DNA of 41,720 nt from Acidimicrobiia bacterium (GTDB lineage Bacteria > Actinomycetota > Acidimicrobiia > Spongiisociales > ZC4RG35), in contig JANQRA010000001.1 of NCBI GenBank assembly GCA_028284765.1, forward strand, positions 1-41,720, in the 5' to 3' direction. Position 1 is the first letter of the stretch. The number at the start of each line of letters is the position of its first letter. The notes beneath the pieces were generated by a model. That model had not been told where the DNA came from. It worked only from the letters and a program-made list of their open reading frames with translations, and searched no databases. Below are positions 30,836 to 38,888 of the stretch, one piece after another. Made by a program: the position numbers and the translations under genes.

Positions 30836-31273
30836 ATGAGCCTCGAATACGACGTTGGAGAGATCCTCGGACTTGGCGCCCGGACCGAGGCAGAGATGGA
30901 AGAAAACGTCCGGACTGGAGCACTGCCCGCCTCGACCCTGATCGAGTTGGTTCGCCATCTAGCCGGAGCGACTCGTGGTCCGACGACGACAGGCATCGCC
31001 GAGCGAATCGTCTCAAGAGCCACCTGGAGTCGGGCCCTTCGAAACCCCAAGGCGAAGCTATCCCAGGCTGTGGCCGACCGAGTCGAGCGGGTCGGCCAGC
31101 TGGCTGCTCACGCCGGGGCGGTTTGGGGCGACCCTGAAGACGCTCGACAGTTCATCACCTCCACCCAGACCACGCTCGGCGGAGCACCTCTCGATATGGC
31201 GGCAGACTCGACGGTCGGAGCGCGGAGAGTCGAAGCCCTACTTGCTCGCATCGACCACGGAATCGTGGCTTGA
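30836..31273 (+). CDS. Xre/MbcA/ParS-type antitoxin
   Basis: The product reads MSLEYDVGEILGLGARTEAE, ALPASTLIELVRHLAG, then RIVSRATWSRALRNPKAKLS, QAVADRVERVGQLAAHAGAV and WGDPEDARQFITSTQTTLGG. The C-terminal part, ending GGAPLDMAADSTVGARRVEALLA (in pieces), is the DUF2384 domain that plugs the RES toxin active site. A GTG at 30812 falls inside the operator, only 3 nt after the -10, and is unlikely to be the start. The stop overlaps the toxin's TTG start. Confidence 0.88.
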   Translation: MSLEYDVGEILGLGARTEAEMEENVRTGALPASTLIELVRHLAGATRGPTTTGIAERIVSRATWSRALRNPKAKLSQAVADRVERVGQLAAHAGAVWGDPEDARQFITSTQTTLGGAPLDMAADSTVGARRVEALLARIDHGIVA

Positions 31274-31734
31274 GAGCATGGCGGTTCCATAGGAGCGTCC
31301 ACGACCCACTCGACACAACCGGCTCGCAGACATACGGGGGACGCTGGAACCCGAAGGGTGTCCCCGTGGTCTACGCATCGCCCACTTTCTCCGGCGGACT
31401 ACTGGAACTGATCACCCACGCATCTGCACCGCATCGACCGCCACTGGGACATGTCGCCTCTCTGCTGGAGGTCCCCGAAGAGGCCGGCGTCGCCATCCTC
31501 GAGCCGCCGTATCCGCCCGGATGGAACCATCTGAGCGACTACCGGGTGTCGCGAGGGCTGGCGAACAGTTGGCTTCGCTCCGGAAAGAACCTGTGCCTAG
31601 AGGTGCCCTCGGTCCCAGGAGCGCCTATTGAGCGCAACCTGGTGCTCAATGCACGTCATGACGGGTTCGGCGAAGTGGAAGTGATCGACACGGTACGGCC
31701 AGCATTCGACCCTCGCCTCTGGGACAACGGTTAG
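31270..31734 (+). CDS. RES-domain NAD+-degrading toxin
   Basis: The 154-residue protein begins MRAWRFHRSVHDPLDTTGSQ, then TYGGRWNPKGVPVVYASPTF (the GGRWN and VYAS motifs with Arg25 and Tyr35) and GGLLELITHAS (Glu46). NSWLRSGKNLCLEVPSV and NLVLNARHDGFGEVEV follow as in RES toxins. Members such as MbcT hydrolyse or phosphorolyse NAD+ and stop growth. The TTG start (31270) overlaps the antitoxin stop. All recognisable active-site residues are present. Confidence 0.92.
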   Translation: MRAWRFHRSVHDPLDTTGSQTYGGRWNPKGVPVVYASPTFSGGLLELITHASAPHRPPLGHVASLLEVPEEAGVAILEPPYPPGWNHLSDYRVSRGLANSWLRSGKNLCLEVPSVPGAPIERNLVLNARHDGFGEVEVIDTVRPAFDPRLWDNG

Positions 31735-31752
31735 CCGACGTGTTCAGCTGAT

Positions 31753-31788
31753 GCCATAAGTAAACTTTGCGCCATAAGTCTTCTTATG
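31753..31788. repeat. GCCATAAGT direct repeat with CATAAG/CTTATG palindrome
   Basis: GCCATAAGT occurs at 31753-31761 and 31771-31779. The second copy forms the inverted repeat CATAAG-TCTT-CTTATG (31773-31788). It lies between two convergent genes where no operator is expected. It could be a terminator-like hairpin or a relic operator. Confidence 0.4.
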
Positions 31789-31855
31789 AGTGAACATCGT
31801 TCAACTAGCTGACACATGCGGCAGTGGGCTGACCCAACACGGTTCTGACCGACTT

Positions 31856-33556
31856 TCAGCCTGACGTCACCTGGATCTCGTGGATGATCACCCATCCGTC
31901 CATCGCCACGGCTTCGACTCGGACCCAGCGCACATCGTCGACTGGCTCGAAGTCGACGACAAGCCAATCTCCGGCAGTGGCATCGGCCGAAACCTCCCCG
32001 ACAAAGGCCTCCGAAGACCCCTCGCTCCTCACGTATACCCGATGTGTCTGCGGTCCGGTTGGCGAGACGGTCCCGATCAGGATCTCGACACGACCCACCG
32101 GCGCCGGTTCTTCGAGGTCGATCTCGATCCACTGGGGCGGGCCGTCCGCAGCGCTCCACCAGGTGGCATCGCTCCCGTCGACTGCCCATCGTCCCGCGTA
32201 CTGCTCGCCTTCTTCTGCCGAAGCCGTCACCGGGCGATCCAACGCCAGGTTGTCCGACGTGAAGTCCGCCGCATCGCAAGGATCGGGCCGCACGAGTGGA
32301 GAAACGGCACGAGCCACCCTTGCGTCGAACACCTCGGCCGTGATCACCTCGTCGTCCTTGTCGGCTCCCCAGAACCAGAGCAGCCAACCGCCGAACCCCC
32401 ATTCACATGAAGACGCCTGCCACCGGGCCATCGCTGCCGCGGCGTCGTCAGGATCCGGATAGGCGAACTCGAACGCCCCATACTCGCCGAGGAGGAGCGG
32501 ATAGTCGAGTGGGTCGCCGGTCAAGCCGTAGGCCTCGGAGATCAACGGCCACGTGCCACCCAGACCCGGATAGGCGTGCAAGTCGACGAAGTCGAGGGTC
32601 GACTCCTCCACCACCTTGTCCGGCACCACCCAACGGTTGTCGTTGGCAAAACGACCGGCGTCGGGCTCCTCACCGGGGAAGAACCCCATGGAGATCAACG
32701 CACCCTCGTCCGCCTGTCGGATGGCGTCGCCAACGGTCGTGATGTAGGAGCGGAGGTTGCTGATCACCATCTCAGCGACGGCATCGTCGTCAGCCATGTC
32801 GTAGGTCATGCCGTCGGCGGTGGTGACGCTGCCCTCGGTCAAGTTGATGGGAGCAACGTCACGAAACACGAACTGCTCGTTGGTGAGCTGCCACCCCAAG
32901 AGATGGTGGGTGGGGGCACCACGCTCCTTCACGCCCTCGATAAGCTCGGTCCAATACTCCACAGCGATCTGATGGCCCTCGGCGCTCAGGTAAAGCGAGT
33001 TGCGGTAGCCACCGAACGGGTCACAGCAGGGAAGCCGCTCACTGAACCCCGGGTCGGGGACGTCATTCGAGGTCGGGAATGCGGCCAGCCCATGCGCCTC
33101 GAGACGAGTCAGGAGATCCGCAAGATCGTCCAGATAGTCGGCTCGGAGGCCCGAGCTGTCGGTCGTGCAAGGCATGCACATGTCAAGGAAGAACCTGACG
33201 GTGTTGAAACCCAAATCGGCGATCCCGCTCAGTTGCTCCTCCACCCACGCCGAGTCGTAGAAGCGGAACAGCTTGTCTGCTCCCCCACCACCAGTCTTCA
33301 GGAGGAGGTTCACCCCGGACGGGACGAAGACCTCCCCGGTTCTGGTGTCGATGAACTGATCTCCCGAGATCTCAAACCATCTGTCCTCGGGCAGAGGGAC
33401 GGTCGTAGTAGTGGTCGTTGTCAGCGGTGCGGCAGTGGTTGTTGTCTCGAGAGGTGCCGCTGTCGTCGTGGTGGTCGTGTTAGTAGCCGCGGTGCAGGCG
33501 CCCAACAGCAAGGTGGCGAACACAAGGAGATTCAGGCGAGGCGCGCGGGAGACCAC
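31856..33556 (-). CDS. Secreted GH5-like glycoside hydrolase lipoprotein with C-terminal F5/8-type (CBM32-like) domain
   Basis: The 566-residue protein has a lipoprotein signal (lipobox LLGAC, Cys21) and a long Thr-rich linker (to about 55). A TIM-barrel hydrolase spans about 60-420. GVNLLLKTGG and GFNTVRFFLDMCMP occupy early strands, WQLTNEQF supplies the Asn-Glu acid/base (226-227), DLHAYPG follows, and LLLGEYGAFEF holds the predicted nucleophile (Glu358). This matches clan GH-A, probably GH5. Residues about 430-566 (NLALDRPVTASAEEGEQYAG, WWSAADGPPQWIEIDL) are a discoidin-like carbohydrate-binding domain. It likely acts on extracellular beta-glycans; exact specificity is unknown. Confidence 0.88.
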   Translation of the reverse strand: MVSRAPRLNLLVFATLLLGACTAATNTTTTTTAAPLETTTTAAPLTTTTTTTVPLPEDRWFEISGDQFIDTRTGEVFVPSGVNLLLKTGGGGADKLFRFYDSAWVEEQLSGIADLGFNTVRFFLDMCMPCTTDSSGLRADYLDDLADLLTRLEAHGLAAFPTSNDVPDPGFSERLPCCDPFGGYRNSLYLSAEGHQIAVEYWTELIEGVKERGAPTHHLLGWQLTNEQFVFRDVAPINLTEGSVTTADGMTYDMADDDAVAEMVISNLRSYITTVGDAIRQADEGALISMGFFPGEEPDAGRFANDNRWVVPDKVVEESTLDFVDLHAYPGLGGTWPLISEAYGLTGDPLDYPLLLGEYGAFEFAYPDPDDAAAAMARWQASSCEWGFGGWLLWFWGADKDDEVITAEVFDARVARAVSPLVRPDPCDAADFTSDNLALDRPVTASAEEGEQYAGRWAVDGSDATWWSAADGPPQWIEIDLEEPAPVGRVEILIGTVSPTGPQTHRVYVRSEGSSEAFVGEVSADATAGDWLVVDFEPVDDVRWVRVEAVAMDGWVIIHEIQVTSG

Positions 33557-33718
33557 ACCTCGACCCTAACCAGCCTGGCCAGGACCAGTTTGGCTCACCT
33601 GCGGCAAGCCAAGTCGGAAGTATTGAGATGTAGTCGACGGGCACCGATACTGTCAGCAGTGCTAGCTTGCCTGACCTCGCCGTGAACACCTCACAGAGCA
33701 CCAATGCCTGAACCGGCA

Positions 33719-34081
33719 ATGCGCGTAGCAGACGCCGTTGTCGCCGGGTATCTGTACCGAGTTGTCGCCCGGCTCCCAGCAGAGAAACACCCCGTGGAAG
33801 CGTGGTTTCGTGTAACGACCGGAAGCTCCCACATAACCCTGGAGATGGGCGAGACGACACCGGTAATCGACCCGAACTTCGAGGTACGGATTGTCGTCGA
33901 AGACACCGTTCCTGGCCTGCTGGCTGTCCTCACTCGGGCATCTGCGGAGATGGAAAAACCCGTGCGCGTGCTGCCCTCGGCAAGGTTGGCATCTGATTTC
34001 TCGTCTGAGTCTCACGGTGCTGGTGGTTGGAAGCAGATCGCTATCCCTCAGATACCAGAACCTGAACTATTGAGCGTTTAG
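33719..34081 (+). CDS. Hypothetical small protein
   Basis: The 120-residue product from ATG 33719 (33704 also possible) reads MRVADAVVAGYLYRVVARLP, VEAWFRVTTGSSHITLEMGE and FEVRIVVEDTVPGLLAVLTR. It is mostly beta-strand and not recognised. It is convergent with and overlaps by 4 nt the frameshifted HEPN-like gene. No clear ribosome-binding site is seen. Confidence 0.45.
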   Translation: MRVADAVVAGYLYRVVARLPAEKHPVEAWFRVTTGSSHITLEMGETTPVIDPNFEVRIVVEDTVPGLLAVLTRASAEMEKPVRVLPSARLASDFSSESHGAGGWKQIAIPQIPEPELLSV

Positions 34082-34484
34082 CCCCAGGCCAATCTCTTGA
34101 TCTCTGGAACCAGAGTTCTCATCAGCTCCAGAGCCCGATCGACGGCTGCCTCCTCGGACTGATAGGACGGTTGGTACCAGCGGTCCGCGACAACTTCTGC
34201 CTCTAGATACCGAGCGGCGAACGACAGGATCATCGCCTCTTGGATGTTGGCTGCCAGAACTGGCCTTCGGGATCCAGTCGCATCGCGACACTCCTCACCG
34301 CAAAATGATCTGTCGGATGTTCACCCCAGCGATCAGCTGCGACTGCGTGAGCGACGTGAAGGATGGCGTAGTAGGCCACAACGGCTGACCAACGACGAGC
34401 AGCCTCGCTGCCTGACTCCCAGAGTTGCTCGGCGAGCGTTGCATGTTCATCAGCCCAAAGTAGGTGGTCACTCTTGTTGCCCAC
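34078..34484 (-). pseudogene. HEPN-like gene split by a frameshift
   Basis: The first frame (from 34484) reads MGNKSDHLLWADEHATLAEQ, RRWSAVVAYYAILHVAHAVA and HPTDHFAVRSVAMRLDPEG, typical of HEPN-like proteins (W..vv.fYaalH). It then ends in an aberrant tail. Coding resumes in another frame with VLAANIQEAMILSFAARYLE, AEVVADRWYQPSYQSEEAAV and ALELMRTLVPEIKRLAWG. The switch lies near 34245-34260 at the short inverted repeat GCCAG-TT-CTGGC. The restored product would be about 135 residues. It lies 4 nt into the convergent hypothetical gene. Confidence 0.65.
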
Positions 34485-34570
34485 ACGTCAAACGTACCGG
34501 GCGAGGGTGGACGGATTCCAGGGCGCTACTCGGCGCCGAGAGTTGCTCTGATAACGGGACTGACAGCCGC

Positions 34571-35560
34571 CTACGCCACCAGGGACGAAGGCAAAGGTTG
34601 GGTGAGGTCGAGGTCGGCCAGCTTGGACGGGCCGACCACCGGAGCACGCAGCTCGGTCGTCAGGTCAGCGGCGAGAGACTCCGTCATCTCCGCTGCCACC
34701 TCTTGAAAAGCAGGGATTCCCGGATGCTCGCTTTCCACCCTGCTCGCAAGCCCAATCACGGCAGGTGCGATATCGCTCAACGGCACCAGGGCCAACGATC
34801 CGTCCCGGTAGTAGGACATGACGGTCGAGATGGCGATCACAAACGCCTGGCCCGCCAAGACCACGGCAACCGACTCGTCGGCGTTGGCCACCACCGGAGC
34901 CGGCGGCACCCAATCGTCGATCGGTCGCGGGCTCGCCGTCCAGAAGTCCCGCCAGTCGGCTGAAGCGCCCCGAGGCACAGCGAGGGCATGGCCGCGCAGC
35001 TCCTCGATGCTCATGCTCGGCTTCGAACTGAGCGGGTGGCCACTGGGTGTGCCAACCGCACGCGGCGCAGCGAGAAGATCGAACACCTCTATCTGATGAT
35101 GCGACACCGGATGCAAGACAAACGCCACGTCGACAAGACCGGTGAGAAGGCACGAGACTTGGTCGGTCCACTCAATTCTCGACGTCTCCACCGACATGTG
35201 CGGGTAACGGTGACGGAACTCACGCACGATCGGCTCGAGAAGGGGAAGACTGGCTGCGAGCCTGAACCCGATGCGCAGGCTCCGGCTTTCGATCCGGCCG
35301 GCCTGGGCGGCTCGAGCCAAAGCACTGTCGAAGCGATCGATCGCCTGACGGGCCTCCGCCAGCATCAGGTGCCCGGCGTCGGTGAGCTCGACCCTCCGGG
35401 TGGTCCGCTCGAGCAACACCACCCCGAGCTGAGTCTCTAGCGCTTTGACGGCGCGGCTCAGCGGAGGCTGCGCCATGTGAAGACGCTGCGCAGCCGTCGA
35501 GAAGCTCAACTCCTCTGCAACGGCTACGAAGTACCTGAGATGACGCATCTCGAGATCCAT
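34571..35560 (-). CDS. LysR-family transcriptional regulator
   Basis: The 329-residue protein starts with the LysR winged HTH: MRHLRYFVAVAEELSFSTAA, QRLHMAQPPLSRAVKALETQ, LGVVLLERTTRRVELTDAGH. A linker helix and type 2 periplasmic-binding-like effector domain (LRIGFRLAASLPLLEPIVRE, GLVDVAFVLHPV, GHALAVPRGASADWRDFW) follow. LysR proteins usually control the divergent neighbouring transcription unit, here the peptide-binding/TldDE/esterase operon starting 163 nt away. The effector is unknown. Confidence 0.93.
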   Translation of the reverse strand: MDLEMRHLRYFVAVAEELSFSTAAQRLHMAQPPLSRAVKALETQLGVVLLERTTRRVELTDAGHLMLAEARQAIDRFDSALARAAQAGRIESRSLRIGFRLAASLPLLEPIVREFRHRYPHMSVETSRIEWTDQVSCLLTGLVDVAFVLHPVSHHQIEVFDLLAAPRAVGTPSGHPLSSKPSMSIEELRGHALAVPRGASADWRDFWTASPRPIDDWVPPAPVVANADESVAVVLAGQAFVIAISTVMSYYRDGSLALVPLSDIAPAVIGLASRVESEHPGIPAFQEVAAEMTESLAADLTTELRAPVVGPSKLADLDLTQPLPSSLVA

Positions 35561-35723
35561 ACGCCCTGAGCATAGATCGGTTGGACCAGCACCACCACAG
35601 TGGGGTTATATCGAGGACGTATAGATCCACATGTAACAAGTATTGGTCGCCGGAACTTCGCTGTCGGATGATTGCCAAGTTGACGCGGATGCGTCCGTGT
35701 CGGTGCACCCATAGGAGGAATCC
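35561..35723. promoter_or_regulatory. Divergent LysR/SBP intergenic region
   Basis: The 163-nt gap holds the direct repeat ATAGATC (about 35572 and 35631), a possible LysR site, and the sequence ATAGGAGGAATCC immediately before ATG 35724, a strong ribosome-binding site. No clear -10/-35 pair was assigned. Confidence 0.4.
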
Positions 35724-37361
35724 ATGAGAAGACGATCAGCCTGGTTGTCTCTTTTGCTCGTGTTGGCGCTGGTCATGACAGCCTGCTCCCCGGGCGAATC
35801 GGACAGCACAACAACAACGTCAGGGGGCGACCCCGGAGAAGTCACGACCACAGCCGGCGGCGACGGCGGGCCAGAGCCCACCGATCCCCCGGAGGAGCCC
35901 AGCGGCAAGCTGGTGGTGGCACAGGGAGTCGACCCGAGAACATTCACGCCCTGGACATCAGTCGCAGCCGAGTTGAGTGTCACCACTCTCCTCTTCGAGA
36001 AGCTCATCGCCTTCAATCTCGACACAGGCGAATACGACCCGATCCTCGCCGAGAGCTACGAGTGGGTCGATGACCTCACGCTCCATATAGCGCTGAAGGA
36101 CGGAGTCGTCTTCTCGAACGGCGAGGCCCTGGATGCCGACGCCGCTCTGTTCAGCCTCGAGTTGCTCCTCGACCCAGAGGTGGGCGGCATCGAGCTGAGC
36201 AACCGGACAGCCAACATCGTGTCCGTCGAGAAGGTCGACGACATGACCGTCCAGATCAACTTCGCCAACGCGATCGCCAAGAGCCTCAACCTGGCCAACC
36301 TCGCCCAGAGCACCTTCATGGTGCCCCCGGCCTACTACCAGGAGATGGGCTTCGAAGGGTTCATCGAGTCACCGATCGGATCAGGGCCAATGGTCCTCAC
36401 CGAACGGGTTCGGGACAGCTTCATCCTGCTCAGCACCAATGACAGCTACGCAGGACACAGCGGCCCGGCACCCCTGCTCGATGAGATCGAGTTCCGGATT
36501 CTCCCCGAGCCGGGCGCACGTGTCGCAGCTCTCGAAGCCGGCGATGCCCACATCATCGTCGACCTGCCGTTCGAAGAGGCCGACCGCCTCCAAGACGTGG
36601 GCGACATCAACGTCGTCTCCATTCCCGGTCTCCGGATCATGGAGATGCAGGTGGACATGCGTCACGGCCTGAGCGATGCCTCGGCAATCAAGGAAGTTCG
36701 CCAGGCACTGCTGTATGCCCTCGACCGGCAGCTGATCATTGATGCTGTCTTCTTGGGCCAGGGCAAGCCGGTCAACCAGCTTGCCGTTGAGCAGTACTTC
36801 GGGTTCGTTGAAGACCTTCCGGCCCTCGACTACGACCCGGACAAGGTCCAGGATCTGCTCACCCAGGCCGGGTTCCCGGATGGCGTGAACCTTCCGCTGA
36901 CCTGCCCGTCGGGCCGCTACCTCAAGGACCGCGAGGTCTGTGAGGTGATCGTGTCGGAGCTGGCCAAGGTCAACATCGACGCACAGCCCTTCGAGGCGAT
37001 GGAAGTCGGTGCCTACTTCGGTGGCGTCCTCGCCGGCGAGGTCGGCCCGCTGATCTACATCGGCAGGCTCGCCCCGTCCATCAACGTCGTCGACATGTAC
37101 AACTCGAGCCTGTGCGGGAGTGCGGACTCCTACAAGTGCGATGAGCAACTCGACGCTCTTCACACTGCCGCACGCACAGAGCCCGATCCCGAGGCACAGA
37201 AGGCCGCCATCGCAGAGATGGTCCGGTACGACCTCGACGACCCGGCCCGAATCCCGCTGTGGGTTCTCAACGATGTCTACGCCGTGTCCGGCGACATCAA
37301 CGGCTGGGAGCCTCGATCCGATCAGGTTCTCGAGTTCTGGGGCGTCAGCGCCTCCAACTAA
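35724..37361 (+). CDS. ABC transporter family 5 substrate-binding lipoprotein (peptide/nickel type)
   Basis: The 545-residue protein has a lipobox (VMTAC, Cys21) and Thr/Gly-rich linker. The family 5 fold begins at about 60: LVVAQGVDPRTFTPWTSVAA, LFEKLIAFNLDTGEYDPILA, ESYEWVDDLTLHIALKDGVV. It continues with VRQALLYALDRQLIIDAVFL, the family signature, and YDPDKVQDLLTQAGFPDG. It captures oligopeptides or similar ligands outside the cell and hands them to a permease. No permease or ATPase gene is present in the window. It is the first gene of the TldD/TldE/esterase operon. Confidence 0.93.
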   Translation: MRRRSAWLSLLLVLALVMTACSPGESDSTTTTSGGDPGEVTTTAGGDGGPEPTDPPEEPSGKLVVAQGVDPRTFTPWTSVAAELSVTTLLFEKLIAFNLDTGEYDPILAESYEWVDDLTLHIALKDGVVFSNGEALDADAALFSLELLLDPEVGGIELSNRTANIVSVEKVDDMTVQINFANAIAKSLNLANLAQSTFMVPPAYYQEMGFEGFIESPIGSGPMVLTERVRDSFILLSTNDSYAGHSGPAPLLDEIEFRILPEPGARVAALEAGDAHIIVDLPFEEADRLQDVGDINVVSIPGLRIMEMQVDMRHGLSDASAIKEVRQALLYALDRQLIIDAVFLGQGKPVNQLAVEQYFGFVEDLPALDYDPDKVQDLLTQAGFPDGVNLPLTCPSGRYLKDREVCEVIVSELAKVNIDAQPFEAMEVGAYFGGVLAGEVGPLIYIGRLAPSINVVDMYNSSLCGSADSYKCDEQLDALHTAARTEPDPEAQKAAIAEMVRYDLDDPARIPLWVLNDVYAVSGDINGWEPRSDQVLEFWGVSASN

Positions 37362-37375
37362 TCGCGAGATATTCA

Positions 37376-37405
37376 GGTGGGGCGGAACCTGTACCCCGCC
37401 CCACC
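37376..37405 (+). terminator. Ten-bp GC-rich hairpin between SBP and tldD
   Basis: GGTGGGGCGG (37376-37385) and CCGCCCCACC (37396-37405) are perfectly complementary with a 10-nt loop. It starts 14 nt after the SBP stop codon and 22 nt before tldD. No T-run follows. It may partially terminate or protect the 3' end of the SBP mRNA, giving more SBP than TldD/E. Confidence 0.6.
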
Positions 37406-37427
37406 TGACCTCCAGAGGAAGGGAAAG

Positions 37428-38888
37428 ATGGAGCACGCCAACCTGCTTCGACGTGGCGTCGAAGGCGCCACCGCAAGAGGGGCCCAGTACGTCGAAGCCC
37501 GATATGGCCGCAAAGAGCGAGAGACCATGCAGTTCGCATCAGGTGCATGTGTCGGGCTCGGCACACAGGTCCTCGACGGCTGGGGAATCCGAGTACTCGT
37601 GGACGGGTACTGGGGGTTCGCCGCCGGCGGCGACCTGACCGACAGCAGCATCGACAAGCTGCTTGCCGATGCCTTCGCTCTGGCCGAAGCCGCCAGAAGC
37701 GCCGGAGGTCCGCGTGCCGAGCTGGCGTCGGTCCCAGTCGTCACCGCCGAGCACAACGCCGTCGGAGAGACGGACCCGTTCTCAGTTCCCACCTCCGACA
37801 AGATCGCGCTGATGGCTGAGATCCACGGGTCGATGTCATCGGTCCCAGGGTTCGCCAAGAGCAGCGGAATGCTCGATTTTCACCTCGACGTCATGGAACT
37901 GATCACCAGTGAAGGCACTGAGATCAGCCAGCAGCTTGCAGTCACCGGCGGTGGCTACGCGGCCGTCGTCGACGGAGCCAACGGAGCGCGGTCGAGAAGC
38001 TTCCCCCACCACGGTGGCAAGGACTATGCGACGGCCGGCTACGAGTGGACCGACCACATCGGGCTGCTCGACAATGCCGAGCGGACAGCTCTCGAAGCGG
38101 CAGCTCTCACCGAAGCGGTGCAATGCCCGGTGGGACGGACCACAGTGGTCCTCGACCCGGCCATGGTCGGGACCGTCCTCCACGAGACGATCGGGCACGC
38201 AACCGAGCTCGACCGCATCATCGGCGACGAGAGAGACAACTTCGGTTCGAGCTTCGTGGCACTCTCAGACATCGGCAGCTTTCCTTACGCCTCACCCGCC
38301 GTCTCGGTCACGGCGGACGCCACCTATCCGATGGCGGCAGGCAGCTACGGCTACGACGCCGAAGGTGTCAAAGCCGAGCCCCTGCCGATCATCGACCAGG
38401 GCGTCCTGGTCGGGGCGATGAACAGCCGTGAGTCGGCAGCCGCGGCCGGCGTCACACCCGCCGGCACGGGACGGGCAGTCGACTGGACGCGGATCCCCAT
38501 GGCCCGGATGACGAACATGGTGCTGCTCCCCGGTTCCGGCACCACCGCAGACCTCATCGCCGATGTCGATGACGGCATTTACATCGCAGGCGACGCGACA
38601 ACCGACATAGATGACAACCGCGAGCTGTGCGCCTTCGGCGGAGAGATCGGATGGCGAATCCGGCAAGGAGAGCTCGCCGAGGTCATCGACAGGCCGATCA
38701 TCTACAGCGACTCGCATCAGTCGCTGCGCCAGGTCGACAAGGTGGCCGGCGAAGAGGAGTCCTGGGTCACCGGGATACTCGGATGTGGGAAAGGTCAGCC
38801 GTGGCAGTTCGTGTTCAGCGGCCAGGGCGGGCCGTCGGCGCGATTCAGAAACGTAGAAGTCGGATTCCCAGGAGGGGGGCAACGATGA
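37428..38888 (+). CDS. tldD: TldD metalloprotease subunit
   Basis: The 486-residue product from ATG 37428 (AGAGGAAGGGAAAG upstream; the frame's earlier start at 37377 lies in the hairpin) is TldD. MEHANLLRRGVEGATARGAQ and YVEARYGRKERETMQFASGA mark the N-terminal domain. LHETIGHATELDR (His252-Glu253-His257) is the HExxxH zinc motif unique to TldD. ESWVTGILGCGKGQPWQFVF closes the C-terminal domain. TldD pairs with TldE to cleave unfolded or small peptides, as in microcin B17 and CcdA processing. The ATG of tldE overlaps its stop (ATGA). Confidence 0.95.
   Translation: MEHANLLRRGVEGATARGAQYVEARYGRKERETMQFASGACVGLGTQVLDGWGIRVLVDGYWGFAAGGDLTDSSIDKLLADAFALAEAARSAGGPRAELASVPVVTAEHNAVGETDPFSVPTSDKIALMAEIHGSMSSVPGFAKSSGMLDFHLDVMELITSEGTEISQQLAVTGGGYAAVVDGANGARSRSFPHHGGKDYATAGYEWTDHIGLLDNAERTALEAAALTEAVQCPVGRTTVVLDPAMVGTVLHETIGHATELDRIIGDERDNFGSSFVALSDIGSFPYASPAVSVTADATYPMAAGSYGYDAEGVKAEPLPIIDQGVLVGAMNSRESAAAAGVTPAGTGRAVDWTRIPMARMTNMVLLPGSGTTADLIADVDDGIYIAGDATTDIDDNRELCAFGGEIGWRIRQGELAEVIDRPIIYSDSHQSLRQVDKVAGEEESWVTGILGCGKGQPWQFVFSGQGGPSARFRNVEVGFPGGGQR

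Noticed and set aside
32576-33685. 369-codon plus-strand ORF
   Set aside because: It is antisense to the GH5-like hydrolase and has no recognisable domain.
36381-37436. 351-codon minus-strand ORF
   Set aside because: It is antisense to the substrate-binding protein gene, an effect of high GC content.
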